From assembly GCF_000426625.1 (NCBI RefSeq), contig NZ_KE384548.1, positions 62,001 through 126,000 on the forward strand: a DNA stretch of 64,000 nucleotides, read 5' to 3'. This DNA comes from Psychrilyobacter atlanticus DSM 19335. GTDB taxonomy: Bacteria; Fusobacteriota; Fusobacteriia; Fusobacteriales; Fusobacteriaceae. The notes beneath the pieces were generated by a model. That model was not told the origin of the DNA, did no database searches, and saw only the letters and a list, made by a program, of their open reading frames with translations. This document shows, in pieces, positions 1 to 8,704 of the stretch (within the stretch, counting starts at the first letter, position 1; each line of letters opens with the position of its first letter). The translations under genes were made by a program, and so were the position numbers.

Positions 1-843
1 TTGGGGGGACAGTTATCCATTATAAAAACAGATTTTATTCAATTTCTTTTTATAATTGCTGGAGTTATTCTTTGTTTTGCCTATACCTTAAAAGGTGGAG
101 GAAATATGAAGGGAATAGGAATGATCAATGAAAATTTTAATTCTTTAGACCTTTTTATCATGATCCTTACTTATTCATCCACTTTTTTAGTGGGACCGGA
201 TATATATTCTAGAATATTTTGTGCCAAAGACGAGAAGACAGCTAAACAAGCTATCAAATTATCCATTATAATCTTAATTCCATTGGGGTTTATCTTAGCA
301 GGGATAGGAGTTTATGTAAGTTCAAATTACGGTGTTGATGTAGTCAAGGGATCGGTGTTGATGTTTTTAGCAGACAAAGTATTGCCCCAGCCAATAGTAA
401 TTTTACTTTATTTTGGGCTATTATCGGCAGTTATCTCTTCCGCTGACACAACCTTACTAACTGCCTCTTCTACCTTTGCCCAGATCTTTATAAAAGATCT
501 GAGAGATGAGAATGCTATTAGATTAACCCGGGTATTTATTCTTATTTTCGGTTTATTTTCTATATTGGTGGCACTACAGTTTACCTTTATATTGCCTACA
601 CTATTACTTGCTTTAGCGGTCTATTCAGGGGCTTTTATAGTTCCGTGTTTGTCAGGAATTTTAGGATATAGATGTGAAAAAAAATATGCTCTATCAGGTA
701 TTTTAGTTGGGGGAGGTCTGGCTCTCTATGGTAAATTAATGGGAGGGAGTACAGGAAATATAATTATCATCTCTTCTTTTCTTATTAATTTGATTATATT
801 AATAATCCCAAAATTAAAAAAAAGCATAGATGCAAATAGTTAA
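1..843 (+). CDS. Sodium:solute symporter family protein (3' part)
   Basis: C-terminal part of a polytopic transporter cut by the window edge; the TTG at base 1 need not be its start. About seven hydrophobic segments are visible. The stretch LSAVISSADTTLLTASS (about residues 140-156) and GPDIYSRIFCAKDEKTA before it are typical of the SSS/SSF (PutP/PanF-like) family, which couples Na+ entry to uptake of sugars, amino acids or carboxylates. The substrate cannot be told from this part. It ends 53 bases before bioB with no clear terminator, so read-through into bioB is possible; a carrier beside biotin genes is suggestive but unproven. Confidence 0.85.
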   Translation: MGGQLSIIKTDFIQFLFIIAGVILCFAYTLKGGGNMKGIGMINENFNSLDLFIMILTYSSTFLVGPDIYSRIFCAKDEKTAKQAIKLSIIILIPLGFILAGIGVYVSSNYGVDVVKGSVLMFLADKVLPQPIVILLYFGLLSAVISSADTTLLTASSTFAQIFIKDLRDENAIRLTRVFILIFGLFSILVALQFTFILPTLLLALAVYSGAFIVPCLSGILGYRCEKKYALSGILVGGGLALYGKLMGGSTGNIIIISSFLINLIILIIPKLKKSIDANS

Positions 844-896
844 TAAGGAAAAAAATCATTTAAATTAACTATAAAATAAAAATAAAGGAGAAACAT

Positions 897-1871
897 ATGA
901 ATAAAATTAATATTAGAAGTTTTATCGATAGAGAAATAACTTTCGAAGAAGCCTTAGCTCTTACTGAAGTCAAAGGTTTTCAGCTTATAGAATTATTTGC
1001 AGTTGCTAACGAAATAAGAGAAAAATATTGTGGAAATAAAGTTCATACTTGCACTATTTCAAATGCAAAATCTGGTAAATGTGAAGAAAATTGTAAATTC
1101 TGTGCTCAATCAGCTCATTACAATACCAACGTAACTACTTATGATCTAAAAACCAAAGAAAATCTTTTAGAAGAATATATAAAAGCTGAAAAATTAGGCA
1201 GTTCAAAATTTGGACTTGTAACTTCTGGCAGGAGCATAAAAAAAGGCACTAAAGATTATTCTGATATTAAGAAATTTTTAGTAGATGCAAAATCTAAGAA
1301 AAAAAATGTAGATTTATGTTGTTCTATCGGTCTTCTTAGTAAAGATGAACTTTTAGAACTTAAAGAATCAGGAGTGACGAGATTTCATAGCAACCTTCAA
1401 ACTTCTATAGAGGGATATGAGAGTATTGTGGCTACAACTCATAAAATAGATGATCGAATTGAGACTATAAAAGCTGCCAAAGGAATTGGTCTAGAGGTTT
1501 GTAGTGGAGGGATAATCGGTATGGGTGAATCTTGGAAAGATAGAATTGATATGGCCTATACTCTAAAAAAATTAGGAGTTGATGGTATCCCTATAAATAT
1601 TCTTAATCCAATCTCTGGAACCCCTCATGGGGAAAGAGAACATCTTTCTATGGATGAAATTTTAAAAACTATTGCTATCTACAGGGTTATATTCAGAGAT
1701 AAAGTAATAAAAATAGGAGCTGGAAGAGAGAGCATATTAAAAGATTTTACAGGAATGGCTTTTTTAAGTGGCGCTAACGGAATGCTTGTTGGGGGTTACC
1801 TGACGACAAAAGGAAGAAACTTCGAAGAAGATTTTAAACTTATAAACAGTATTCAGAAATTATGGGAGTAA
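897..1871 (+). CDS. bioB: Biotin synthase
   Basis: Radical-SAM enzyme that inserts sulfur into dethiobiotin, the last step of biotin synthesis. The CxxxCxxC cluster motif CEENCKFC lies at residues 62-69, and the second-cluster ligand context (LCCSIG, then FHSNLQTS) follows. Its 324 residues match the usual 320-350. The SD aaaggag lies 6-7 bases before ATG. A Fic-like gene follows immediately and a bioC-like gene lies about 1.2 kb downstream, so this is a small biotin locus. bioA, bioD and bioF are not in the window. Confidence 0.95.
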   Translation: MNKINIRSFIDREITFEEALALTEVKGFQLIELFAVANEIREKYCGNKVHTCTISNAKSGKCEENCKFCAQSAHYNTNVTTYDLKTKENLLEEYIKAEKLGSSKFGLVTSGRSIKKGTKDYSDIKKFLVDAKSKKKNVDLCCSIGLLSKDELLELKESGVTRFHSNLQTSIEGYESIVATTHKIDDRIETIKAAKGIGLEVCSGGIIGMGESWKDRIDMAYTLKKLGVDGIPINILNPISGTPHGEREHLSMDEILKTIAIYRVIFRDKVIKIGAGRESILKDFTGMAFLSGANGMLVGGYLTTKGRNFEEDFKLINSIQKLWE

Positions 1872-1873
1872 AA

Positions 1874-2926
1874 ATGAATAATTTTTTCCCTATTAGAAAA
1901 CAAATTGAAACGACGAAAATTTTGAAACAATTAAATAAATCAAGCAGGGCTTTAGCAGAATTAAAAGTTTATTTTGAATTGATTCCTAACAAAGATATCT
2001 TAATAAACTCTTTAGTTCTCCAAGAAGCAAAAATTAGCTTAGAAATAGAAAATGTAGTAACCACTTATGATAATCTTTATAAATCTATTGTTATTCCTAA
2101 AAATATAGGTGGAGATATCAAACAAATTATTAATTATAGAAAAACTCTTTTGAAAGGAGTTAGTTTGATTCAATCAAGTAGCTGCATAGAAGCTAAGACT
2201 ATATTGCAAATACAGGAGATGCTGGAAGATGGTAAGAGCGGAATTAGAAAGATAAAAGGAAAAATTTTGAGAAGTAAAAGCAATGGAGATATAGTATATG
2301 TTCCTTCTAAAGAAATTTTTTTTATCCAAGATCTATTGAAAAATATAGAAAATTACTATAATAAACAAACAGAAATAGACTCGTTAATCAAATTAGCTGT
2401 TTCTTATGCCCAATTTGAAGGATTTTGCATATTTCATAAAGGGAATGGAACTAGTGGTCGTATTTTAAATGTATTGTATCTTCTGAAAGAAAATCTTCTA
2501 AGTTCTCCTATACTTTGCTTGAGCTCATATATTATTAAAAATAAAGAAAATTATTATGATTTCTTAAATAAAATAACTAAAGAAAATAAGTGGGAAGAAT
2601 GGATTATCTATATATTAAAAGGTATAGAATTTTCCTCTAAAAAAACTTTAGAAGTTGCTAAAAAAATAAAAAATTTGATGGATAAAACAACAATTGAAGT
2701 TAAAAAAAAATTACCAAAAATTTATAGTGAAGAACTTATAGAATTTATATTTGCTGAAGTCTATACAAAGGGATCTAACTTGGTAAAAAAAGGATTTGCA
2801 AACAGAAAAACTGTTTCAAAATATTTAAAATCTATGGAAGAAATAAATATTTTAAAAAGGGAAAAAATAGGAAGAGAAATAGTTTATATAAATATAAATC
2901 TTTTTAACTTATTAAAAAGTACATAA
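1874..2926 (+). CDS. Degenerate Fic-domain protein with C-terminal winged helix
   Basis: I start it at ATG 1874 because GGGAG, in the last codons of bioB, sits at SD distance; an upstream in-frame ATG at 1862 would overlap bioB. The N-terminal Fic_N-like region carries an inhibitory-helix motif S-x3-E-N (residues 55-60). The Fic core is recognisable by GIRKIKGKILRS and CIFHKGNGTSGR (about 185-196). Compared with the canonical HPFxDGNGRxGR loop, the catalytic His is Cys, the acidic residue is Lys and the first Arg is Thr, so AMPylation as usually described is doubtful. The last 60 residues look like a winged helix (NRKTVSKYLKSMEE). The tight coupling to bioB suggests a regulatory or biotin-related job; that is inference. 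Confidence 0.75.
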   Translation: MNNFFPIRKQIETTKILKQLNKSSRALAELKVYFELIPNKDILINSLVLQEAKISLEIENVVTTYDNLYKSIVIPKNIGGDIKQIINYRKTLLKGVSLIQSSSCIEAKTILQIQEMLEDGKSGIRKIKGKILRSKSNGDIVYVPSKEIFFIQDLLKNIENYYNKQTEIDSLIKLAVSYAQFEGFCIFHKGNGTSGRILNVLYLLKENLLSSPILCLSSYIIKNKENYYDFLNKITKENKWEEWIIYILKGIEFSSKKTLEVAKKIKNLMDKTTIEVKKKLPKIYSEELIEFIFAEVYTKGSNLVKKGFANRKTVSKYLKSMEEINILKREKIGREIVYININLFNLLKST

Positions 2927-3045
2927 AAAAGATAGATTTTTCCCTTCCAAGAGTTTGAAAATTTATTATAAGAAAACAGAATATAAACTTATAGAGGAGG
3001 AGTATTCCCTCTTTGATAAGTAGAGTAGCTAGGGAGAGGTATTGA

Positions 3046-3702
3046 ATGAATTTTGATAAGAAGTTTGACAGGTATGAAGAGAATGCTCATATTCAAAAAG
3101 TAGTAGCAAGGGAATTAATAAATTTAGTCCCTGAAAAAAAATATAATACTATTTTTGAAATCGGTGCGGGAACAGGCATCTTGACCAGAAATATAATAAA
3201 AAAAATAGAATGCAAGGGTCTAACAGTAAATGATAAATATTTTGAAAGTGAGAAATATATAAAAGATCTCCCTTCTGTAGAATTTATAGGAGGGGATATT
3301 GAAAAATTAAATATTAAAAAAAGTGATTTAATTATCTCCAGTTCGGTATTTCAATGGATAGAGGATAAAGATAAATTATTTGAAAAAATATCTACTACTT
3401 CAGATACTCTGGTATTTTCCATCTATATAAAGGAAAATTTAATGGAAATTTCAGATCATTTTGGGATCTCATTGAAATATTTGGATATGAAAGAATTAAA
3501 AACACTTCTAACTCTGTATTTTAAAAATGTTGTGGGATATAATAAGGAATTTAAGTTAGCTTTTGATACTCCTATGGAGGGATTGAAACATCTTAAAAAT
3601 ACAGGGGTAACAGGTATAGGACAAACCAATAGCCAAAAGATAAAAAGTTACTTATCAAAAGAATTAACCTATAAGGTTGGATATTTTATCTGTGAAAAAT
3701 AA
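3046..3702 (+). CDS. bioC: Malonyl-ACP O-methyltransferase-like SAM methyltransferase (BioC)
   Basis: Class I SAM methyltransferase of 218 residues. BioC hallmarks are the N-terminal KKFDRYEENAHIQKVVA, motif I FEIGAGTGILT (about residues 39-49) and SSSVFQWIEDKDKLF (about 99-113), matching the BioC S/N-x-A-x-QW region. BioC methylates malonyl-ACP to start pimelate synthesis. Its position behind bioB supports the call. The SD is weak (gggagaggtattgaATG). A 119-base gap separates it from the Fic-like gene and contains no obvious terminator. Confidence 0.8.
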   Translation: MNFDKKFDRYEENAHIQKVVARELINLVPEKKYNTIFEIGAGTGILTRNIIKKIECKGLTVNDKYFESEKYIKDLPSVEFIGGDIEKLNIKKSDLIISSSVFQWIEDKDKLFEKISTTSDTLVFSIYIKENLMEISDHFGISLKYLDMKELKTLLTLYFKNVVGYNKEFKLAFDTPMEGLKHLKNTGVTGIGQTNSQKIKSYLSKELTYKVGYFICEK

Positions 3703-3721
3703 TATGAGGGACTGTTATAAA

Positions 3722-3752
3722 TTTTGTGTAAATTTTAAAAATCAATGTAAAA
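3722..3752 (+). repeat. 31-bp direct repeat, copy 1
   Basis: Matches 4096-4126 at 30 of 31 positions. It lies just after the bioC stop. Confidence 0.8.
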
Positions 3753-3993
3753 TTTCTATAAAATGGTGAGATGTAATTTCTTTAATTACCACTTCTCTTT
3801 TTTTTTAGTTTTTAAGTTTTAATAGCGCATTTAATTAATTCTTTGAGAACTTTAGAACTTTTAATTTGATCTAAATTTTCATAAATAAATTATGTAAAAT
3901 AGATTAATTTAATAGGTTATTTAAAAATATAATCTATAAATTTAACATAATAATGATTATAAAGATTTAACTTTTCAACTCATAGGGTATAAT

Positions 3994-4044
3994 AAAGAAA
4001 ACCTCTATAAGCCTTATTTTAAAAGGTTTATAAAGGTTTTCTTT
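3994..4044. terminator. Bidirectional terminator between bioC and guaA
   Basis: AAAGAAAACCT pairs with AGGTTTTCTTT around a 29-base centre containing a smaller stem. T runs on one side and A runs on the other make it usable from both strands. Confidence 0.7.
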
Positions 4045-4095
4045 TATATACTATACTAAAAACGTACTATTTTTATTTTTATGATCTATTGCAAG

Positions 4096-4126
4096 TTTTG
4101 TGTAAATTCTAAAAATCAATGTAAAA
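4096..4126 (+). repeat. 31-bp direct repeat, copy 2
   Basis: Second copy, about 80 bases beyond the guaA stop codon. The spacing between copies is about 374 bases. Confidence 0.8.
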
Positions 4127-4203
4127 CAAATCAAAGCAATGCCCTCTAGACCAATAAAATCAATGTATCTAGGATAATTGCTTACCATAGATTATTGAAA
4201 AAT

Positions 4204-5742
4204 CTACTCCCACTCAATAGTTGCAGGTGGTTTAGAAGATATATCGTAAGTTAATCTGTTGATTCCCTTAACTTCATTTATGATTCTATTAGATACTCTT
4301 CCTAAGAATTCGTATGGAAGGTGTGACCATGTAGCAGTCATAAAGTCTATTGTATCAGCAGATCTTAATACCGCTGTATATTCATAGGTTCTTTCGTCTC
4401 CCATTACTCCTACAGATTTTACAGGTAATAATACTACGAAAGCCTGACTTACTTCTTGATATAAGTTAGCTGCTCTTAATTCTGAGATAAAGATATCGTC
4501 TGCTTCTCTTAATATATCAGCTTTTTCTTTATCTACAGCTCCTATGATTCTGATTCCTAATCCAGGTCCTGGGAATGGATGTCTGTCGATCATATGATCT
4601 GGGATACCTAATTCTCTTCCAACCTTTCTTACTTCATCTTTGAATAATTCTCTAAGTGGCTCTAATAATTTAAAATCCATCTCTTCTGGTAATCCACCTA
4701 CGTTATGGTGAGATTTGATTGTAGCAGATGGTCCCTTTACAGATTGAGATTCAATAACGTCTGGGTAGATAGTACCTTGAGCTAAGAATTCTGCATCCTT
4801 CATCTTTTGTTTTTGCTCATCGAAGATTTCGATAAATTCATGTCCAATTATCTTTCTTTTAGTTTCAGGGTCTGAAACATCCTTTAATTTATTTAAGAAT
4901 CTGTCCTCTGCTTCTACACACTCTATATTCATATGGTAGTGTTCCCCATAAGTTTTCATTACTTTCTCAGCCTCATTTTTTCTCATAAGACCTGTATCTA
5001 CGAAGAAGCAACTAAGTTGATCTCCAATAGCTTTATGAATAAGTACTGCAGCTACCGATGAATCTACCCCACCAGATAGAGCTAAGATTACTTTCTTATC
5101 TCCTACAGTTTCCTTTATGTTTTTTACTGTTTCTTCAATGTAGTTCCCCATTGACCAGTTTTTTTCACACTTACATACTTCTAATACGAAGTTTCCTAAC
5201 ATCTTAGTTCCTTCAGCTGAATGAGTTACTTCAGGATGAAATTGAACATTATAGATATTTTTTTCTGCATTATATAGTGTAGCTGTAGAAGAATCTGTAT
5301 GAGCTAATTTTTCAAATCCTGGAGCTATTTTTGTAACATGATCTCCATGTGACATCCATACTTCAGTCTCTTTTGATACCCCTTTAAAGAAAGGATTTTC
5401 TGTTCCATCAATCATTACTTTTGCTTTTCCAAACTCTTGCTTATCTGCTCTAGCTACTTCTCCACCTAATAAGTGTTGAGTAAGCTGCATCCCGTAACAG
5501 ATTCCAAGGATAGGTATATCTAAATCAAACATTGCTTTATCTATTGTAGGAGCTCCCTCTAAATAAACAGATGCAGGTCCTCCAGATAGGATAATTCCCT
5601 TTGGGTTTCTAGCTTTTATTTTCTCTAAATCTTCGAAATAAGGAACGACCTCGGCATAAACACCCATTTCCCTTACTCTTCTTGCAATCAATTGGTTATA
5701 TTGAGAACCAAAATCTAAAATAACTATACTATTCTGTTTCAT
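4204..5742 (-). CDS. guaA: GMP synthase (glutamine-hydrolysing)
   Basis: Converts XMP to GMP. The N-terminal class I amidotransferase has the Cys nucleophile in GICYGMQL and the His-Glu pair in FHPEVTHS. The ATP-pyrophosphatase PP-loop LSGGVDSSV and the dimerisation domain, ending KPPATIEWE, follow. Length is 513 residues. I choose the ATG at 5742: the SD AGGAGG abuts an earlier ATG (5748) but lies 6 bases before this one. A longer open frame starting at 5811 runs through the leader terminator and is not credible. It is controlled by the riboswitch and terminator upstream. Confidence 0.97.
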   Translation of the reverse strand: MKQNSIVILDFGSQYNQLIARRVREMGVYAEVVPYFEDLEKIKARNPKGIILSGGPASVYLEGAPTIDKAMFDLDIPILGICYGMQLTQHLLGGEVARADKQEFGKAKVMIDGTENPFFKGVSKETEVWMSHGDHVTKIAPGFEKLAHTDSSTATLYNAEKNIYNVQFHPEVTHSAEGTKMLGNFVLEVCKCEKNWSMGNYIEETVKNIKETVGDKKVILALSGGVDSSVAAVLIHKAIGDQLSCFFVDTGLMRKNEAEKVMKTYGEHYHMNIECVEAEDRFLNKLKDVSDPETKRKIIGHEFIEIFDEQKQKMKDAEFLAQGTIYPDVIESQSVKGPSATIKSHHNVGGLPEEMDFKLLEPLRELFKDEVRKVGRELGIPDHMIDRHPFPGPGLGIRIIGAVDKEKADILREADDIFISELRAANLYQEVSQAFVVLLPVKSVGVMGDERTYEYTAVLRSADTIDFMTATWSHLPYEFLGRVSNRIINEVKGINRLTYDISSKPPATIEWE

Positions 5743-5760
5743 TTTCATCCTCCTATAATA

Positions 5761-5818
5761 AAAAAAACTCCATATAAATAAGCTCTCTGTACCTACAGTG
5801 AACCTATCCAAATGGAGT
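5761..5818 (-). terminator. Leader terminator of guaA
   Basis: On the minus strand ACTCCAT (5812-5818) pairs with ATGGAGT (5767-5773), followed by a run of seven T, just ahead of the guaA SD. With the aptamer upstream it forms the expression platform of an OFF switch. Confidence 0.7.
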
Positions 5819-5854
5819 CTATACTTTTAGAGCTTAGACTTTGGGTTAGAATTC

Positions 5855-5919
5855 ACTCATAGATACTAATTTAAGGTTAGTCGTAGATACATCGGACCGT
5901 ATTTCCGATTTATATGAGT
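5855..5919 (-). promoter_or_regulatory. Purine (guanine-type) riboswitch aptamer upstream of guaA
   Basis: Minus strand: P1 is ACTCATA/TATGAGT, P2 is CGGA/TCCG with loop AATACGG, J2-3 is ATGTATCTAC, and P3 is ACTAA/TTAGT with loop CCTTAAA. The loops can kiss through GG-CC. J3-1 ends ATCTATG, placing C at the specificity position (C74 in xpt numbering), as in guanine rather than adenine sensors. Guanine binding should favour the terminator and lower guaA expression. Confidence 0.85.
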
Positions 5920-6014
5920 TATATTAATAATAAATTTTAAAGAATATTACCACGTATTTTCACAGTTGTCAACATATTAGAATAATTTAATTTTTCTATT
6001 ATTTAAAGGTGAAA

Positions 6015-6530
6015 CTATCTTTCTATCCCGTCCCTTGCCATAACTCCGCAGTTATAATAATGTTTGATCTCTTTCATCTCTGTAACCAGATCTGCCGCTT
6101 CTATAACTTCCTTAGGAGCATACCTCCCGGTTAATACCAATTCAGTCTCCTTTGGCTTGATCTTCATCAGATATAAGACCTCATCTTTGGTTATCAGATT
6201 AAAATATGTAGATACACAGATCTCATCTAATACAACCAAATCATATTTTTTACTCAGTAAGATTTCTTCTACTTTTTTATACCCTGCCTTTGCTTTAGCT
6301 AGATCCAAATCTGTCACATGTTCAGGTGATATGACACAGTTTTCCGTCCCAAACCTTTCTATTGTTACCCCTAATTTTTCCAGAGTATTCAGTTCACCGT
6401 ATCTCTGTCCCTTCATAAACTGCCCCATGTAAACTCTTAGATCATTTCCCAAGGCTCTTATCATGAGTCCTATACTTGCGGTTGTTTTTCCCTTTCCGTT
6501 ACCAGTGTATACCTGTATATACCCCTTCAT
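6015..6530 (-). CDS. cobO: Cob(I)yrinic acid a,c-diamide / cobalamin adenosyltransferase (CobO/BtuR type)
   Basis: Transfers adenosyl from ATP to the cobalt of corrinoids. The P-loop GNGKGKTT (residues 10-17), VVLDEICVSTYFNL and TGRYAPKEVIEAADLVTEM are characteristic. Its 171 residues are family-typical. Its SD (GGGAGAAGG) lies inside the 3' end of the DUF1858 gene, and the two genes overlap by 32 bases, implying translational coupling. No other cobalamin genes are in the window. Confidence 0.92.
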   Translation of the reverse strand: MKGYIQVYTGNGKGKTTASIGLMIRALGNDLRVYMGQFMKGQRYGELNTLEKLGVTIERFGTENCVISPEHVTDLDLAKAKAGYKKVEEILLSKKYDLVVLDEICVSTYFNLITKDEVLYLMKIKPKETELVLTGRYAPKEVIEAADLVTEMKEIKHYYNCGVMARDGIER

Positions 6531-6744
6531 CTTTACCTTCTCCCTCTAAAGATTCTATTATCTCCTCAACAATTTCATTTGAAGGCAGCCCTGAACTCTG
6601 AAGAGCATCCTCTAAACTTACATTTTTAGAAAATGTACAGGAACTGCACTTTAATCCGAATTTTTCAAATATTTTAGTAACAAAGGGGTACTTTGTAAAA
6701 AGGTCTTGAATATTCATCTTTAAAAATAAATCTTTTTCCATCAT
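6499..6744 (-). CDS. DUF1858 domain protein
   Basis: Small protein of about 81 residues. The ATG at 6744 follows GGAGGG at an 8-base spacing, so I prefer it to an in-frame ATG at 6765. MNIQDLFTKYPFVTKIFEKFGLKC, SSCTF and the downstream SLEDAL pattern are typical of DUF1858, a helical unit with a conserved CxxC (here CSSC) seen as a stand-alone protein or joined to hybrid-cluster and Fe-S repair proteins. A redox or metal-binding role is likely but unproven. It overlaps cobO by 32 bases and lies downstream of the Mrp gene on the same strand. Confidence 0.75.
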   Translation of the reverse strand: MMEKDLFLKMNIQDLFTKYPFVTKIFEKFGLKCSSCTFSKNVSLEDALQSSGLPSNEIVEEIIESLEGEGKDEGVYTGIHW

Positions 6745-6789
6745 AACTATATCCCTCCAAAACATTTTGAATTTCTAAGTATTTATCTT

Positions 6790-6823
6790 AAAGAAAAACT
6801 GACCTTTAGATCAGCTTTTCTTT
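6790..6823 (-). terminator. Terminator after the Mrp gene
   Basis: On the minus strand AAAGAAAAgCTGA pairs with TCAGtTTTTCTTT around CTAAAGG. It separates mrp from the DUF1858-cobO pair. Confidence 0.65.
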
Positions 6824-6839
6824 AGTACTATTATATTTA

Positions 6840-7655
6840 TTAACCTTCTACTTTTTTTACAATCTCAGATATCACAGTGTTTAATGATTCGTATGCAGCT
6901 CCTGCTTTTTTAGAAAAGATATACGGTTTCCCCTGATCTCCTGTTTCCACCATCTCCGGAGTTAATGGTATCTTCCCTAAGAAGTCTATATTCATATCTT
7001 TGGATACCTTTTCCCCTCCTCCACTTTTAAAAATATCTATCCTTTCATCGCAATGGGGACATACAAATCCACTCATATTTTCTACTATCCCCAAAACCGG
7101 CATATTTACCAGTTTAGAAAATTTTATAGACTTTCTGGAGTCCAAAATAGCAACATCCTGAGGAGTTGTAACTATAACACTTCCATCTACCGTTCCCAAA
7201 GTCTGAGCAACAGTGAGAGATTCATCCCCTGTCCCGGGAGGCAGATCCACTACAAGATAATCTATATTTCCCCAATTTACATCTCCTAAAAGTTGTTTTA
7301 TCGCTCCTGTTTTTGCAGGTCCTCGCCAGATAATCGGATCATTGGAGTTCCCCAAATAAAAACTTAATGATACTACCTTTAAGTTTTCATTGATTTTTAA
7401 CGGTTCCCTCAATGAAGGTAACCTCTTTCCCTCTACTCCTAACATAATTGGAATATTGGGCCCGTGCAGATCTGCATCCAAAAGACCAACCTTTTTCCCG
7501 GACATTGCGAGACCATAGGCTATATTTGTAGAAAGAGTTGATTTTCCTACTCCCCCCTTCCCGCTCATTACAACTATTTTATGCTTTATTCCTTTGATAT
7601 TTTCTTGTATCCTAGCATCTTCCTCTTTGATTTTTTTCATTGTTTGTGGATCCAT
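6840..7655 (-). CDS. mrp: Mrp/NBP35-family P-loop ATPase (Fe-S carrier)
   Basis: Cytosolic ATPase of the Mrp/ApbC family that carries and transfers Fe-S clusters. The deviant Walker A SGKGGVGKST lies at about residues 31-40, then VVDLPPGTGDESLT and VENMSGFVCPHCDE, where the CxxC binds the bridging cluster. Length is 271 residues. The SD AAAAGGAG lies before ATG. The neighbouring DUF1858 Cys protein and cobalamin enzyme fit a cofactor-handling cluster. Confidence 0.9.
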   Translation of the reverse strand: MDPQTMKKIKEEDARIQENIKGIKHKIVVMSGKGGVGKSTLSTNIAYGLAMSGKKVGLLDADLHGPNIPIMLGVEGKRLPSLREPLKINENLKVVSLSFYLGNSNDPIIWRGPAKTGAIKQLLGDVNWGNIDYLVVDLPPGTGDESLTVAQTLGTVDGSVIVTTPQDVAILDSRKSIKFSKLVNMPVLGIVENMSGFVCPHCDERIDIFKSGGGEKVSKDMNIDFLGKIPLTPEMVETGDQGKPYIFSKKAGAAYESLNTVISEIVKKVEG

Positions 7656-7930
7656 TCTTAAAACATCTCCTTTTTTATTCTTAATTCTATCTTTTAAATA
7701 CCTTTATAGTTTTGTGCATATGCACAATTTGAATATACTCCTATTTAAAAAATTTGTCAATAGATAACGAATAGAAATGAGGGATTGGTTTGTAAAATGA
7801 TTAATTATATGCTAATATTAATGGTAGTTTAAAGTGGAAAAGTCTGTTATTTTAAAGGCGTCCGCTGCGATAAACGATTTAATTAATAATTTAAATAAAT
7901 AAACAAATAAAATATATGGAAGGTGGGTAA

Positions 7931-8704
7931 ATGAAGATAATTTCAATTTTAAATCAAAAAGGTGGAGTAGCTAAGACTACATCAACACAAAATATAGCCG
8001 CAGGCTTACACGCTCTAGGAAAAAAAGTTTTAGCTATCGACTTTGATCCCCAAGGAAATCTGACCTCTGGTTTTGGTCTAGACAAAAGAAATTTAGATTA
8101 TACAGTATATGATCTTCTAAAGGCTAAATCCTTTGGAGCAAGTAAATTAAATTTTGATAACATAGTTATAGAAACTTCATTTGCCGATATTCTTCCAACT
8201 AATATAAAGATGTCAAAGGTTAATTTAGAATTAGGAGGAGTTCCTGGAAAGGAAAGTTTACTCAAAGAAATTTTAAAAGATGTATACGGATATGACTATG
8301 TTCTTATTGACTGTCCCCCTAGTTTAGATACCCTTACATTTAATGCTCTTATGGCATCCCACGAAGTATATATTCCTGTTCAGACAGAATTCTATGCTCT
8401 GGAAGGAATTGTAGAACTTATGGACACTATAGATATTGTTACCCAAAGAATGAACGATGACCTTAGAATTGGCGGGATCTTTGCTACTATGGTAGATTCT
8501 AGATCAAAACTTCATATAGAAGTTGTTGGACAGCTAAAAGAATTCTTCGGAGATAACATGTTTAAAACTTTAATCAGAAGAAATGTAAAGGTTGCTGAAG
8601 CATCTTCCCATGGGCTGAGTATCTTTGATTATGCTCCTAGAAGTAATGGAGCCAAAGATTATAAAGGTCTTTGTGTTGAAATAATTGAAAGGGAGGAGAG
8701 CTAA
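7931..8704 (+). CDS. parA: ParA-family partition ATPase
   Basis: Soj/ParA-like ATPase of 257 residues. The deviant Walker A is NQKGGVAKTTST (residues 9-20), Walker A' is IDFDPQGNLTSGFG, and Walker B is YVLIDCPPSLDTLT. There is no N-terminal HTH, so it is the chromosomal/Ib type. It overlaps parB by one base (TAATG) and has the SD GGAAGGTGGG. It moves DNA carrying ParB-parS complexes. gidA, gidB and rnpA are not nearby, unlike a standard chromosomal par locus. Confidence 0.92.
   Translation: MKIISILNQKGGVAKTTSTQNIAAGLHALGKKVLAIDFDPQGNLTSGFGLDKRNLDYTVYDLLKAKSFGASKLNFDNIVIETSFADILPTNIKMSKVNLELGGVPGKESLLKEILKDVYGYDYVLIDCPPSLDTLTFNALMASHEVYIPVQTEFYALEGIVELMDTIDIVTQRMNDDLRIGGIFATMVDSRSKLHIEVVGQLKEFFGDNMFKTLIRRNVKVAEASSHGLSIFDYAPRSNGAKDYKGLCVEIIEREES

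Larger units (their letters stand above)
3703..4203. other. AT-rich convergent intergenic region with a 31-bp direct repeat
   Basis: No plausible gene. It holds two copies of a 31-bp direct repeat (3722-3752 and 4096-4126) differing at one base, both reading TTTTGTGTAAATT then (T/C)TAAAAATCAATGTAAAA. It also holds a bidirectional hairpin terminator (3994-4044) between the convergent bioC and guaA genes. What the repeat does is unknown. Confidence 0.7.

Noticed and set aside
5742-5811. Longer N-terminus for GuaA
   Set aside because: It would be translated from the riboswitch terminator stem and lacks homology; ATG 5742 has the SD.
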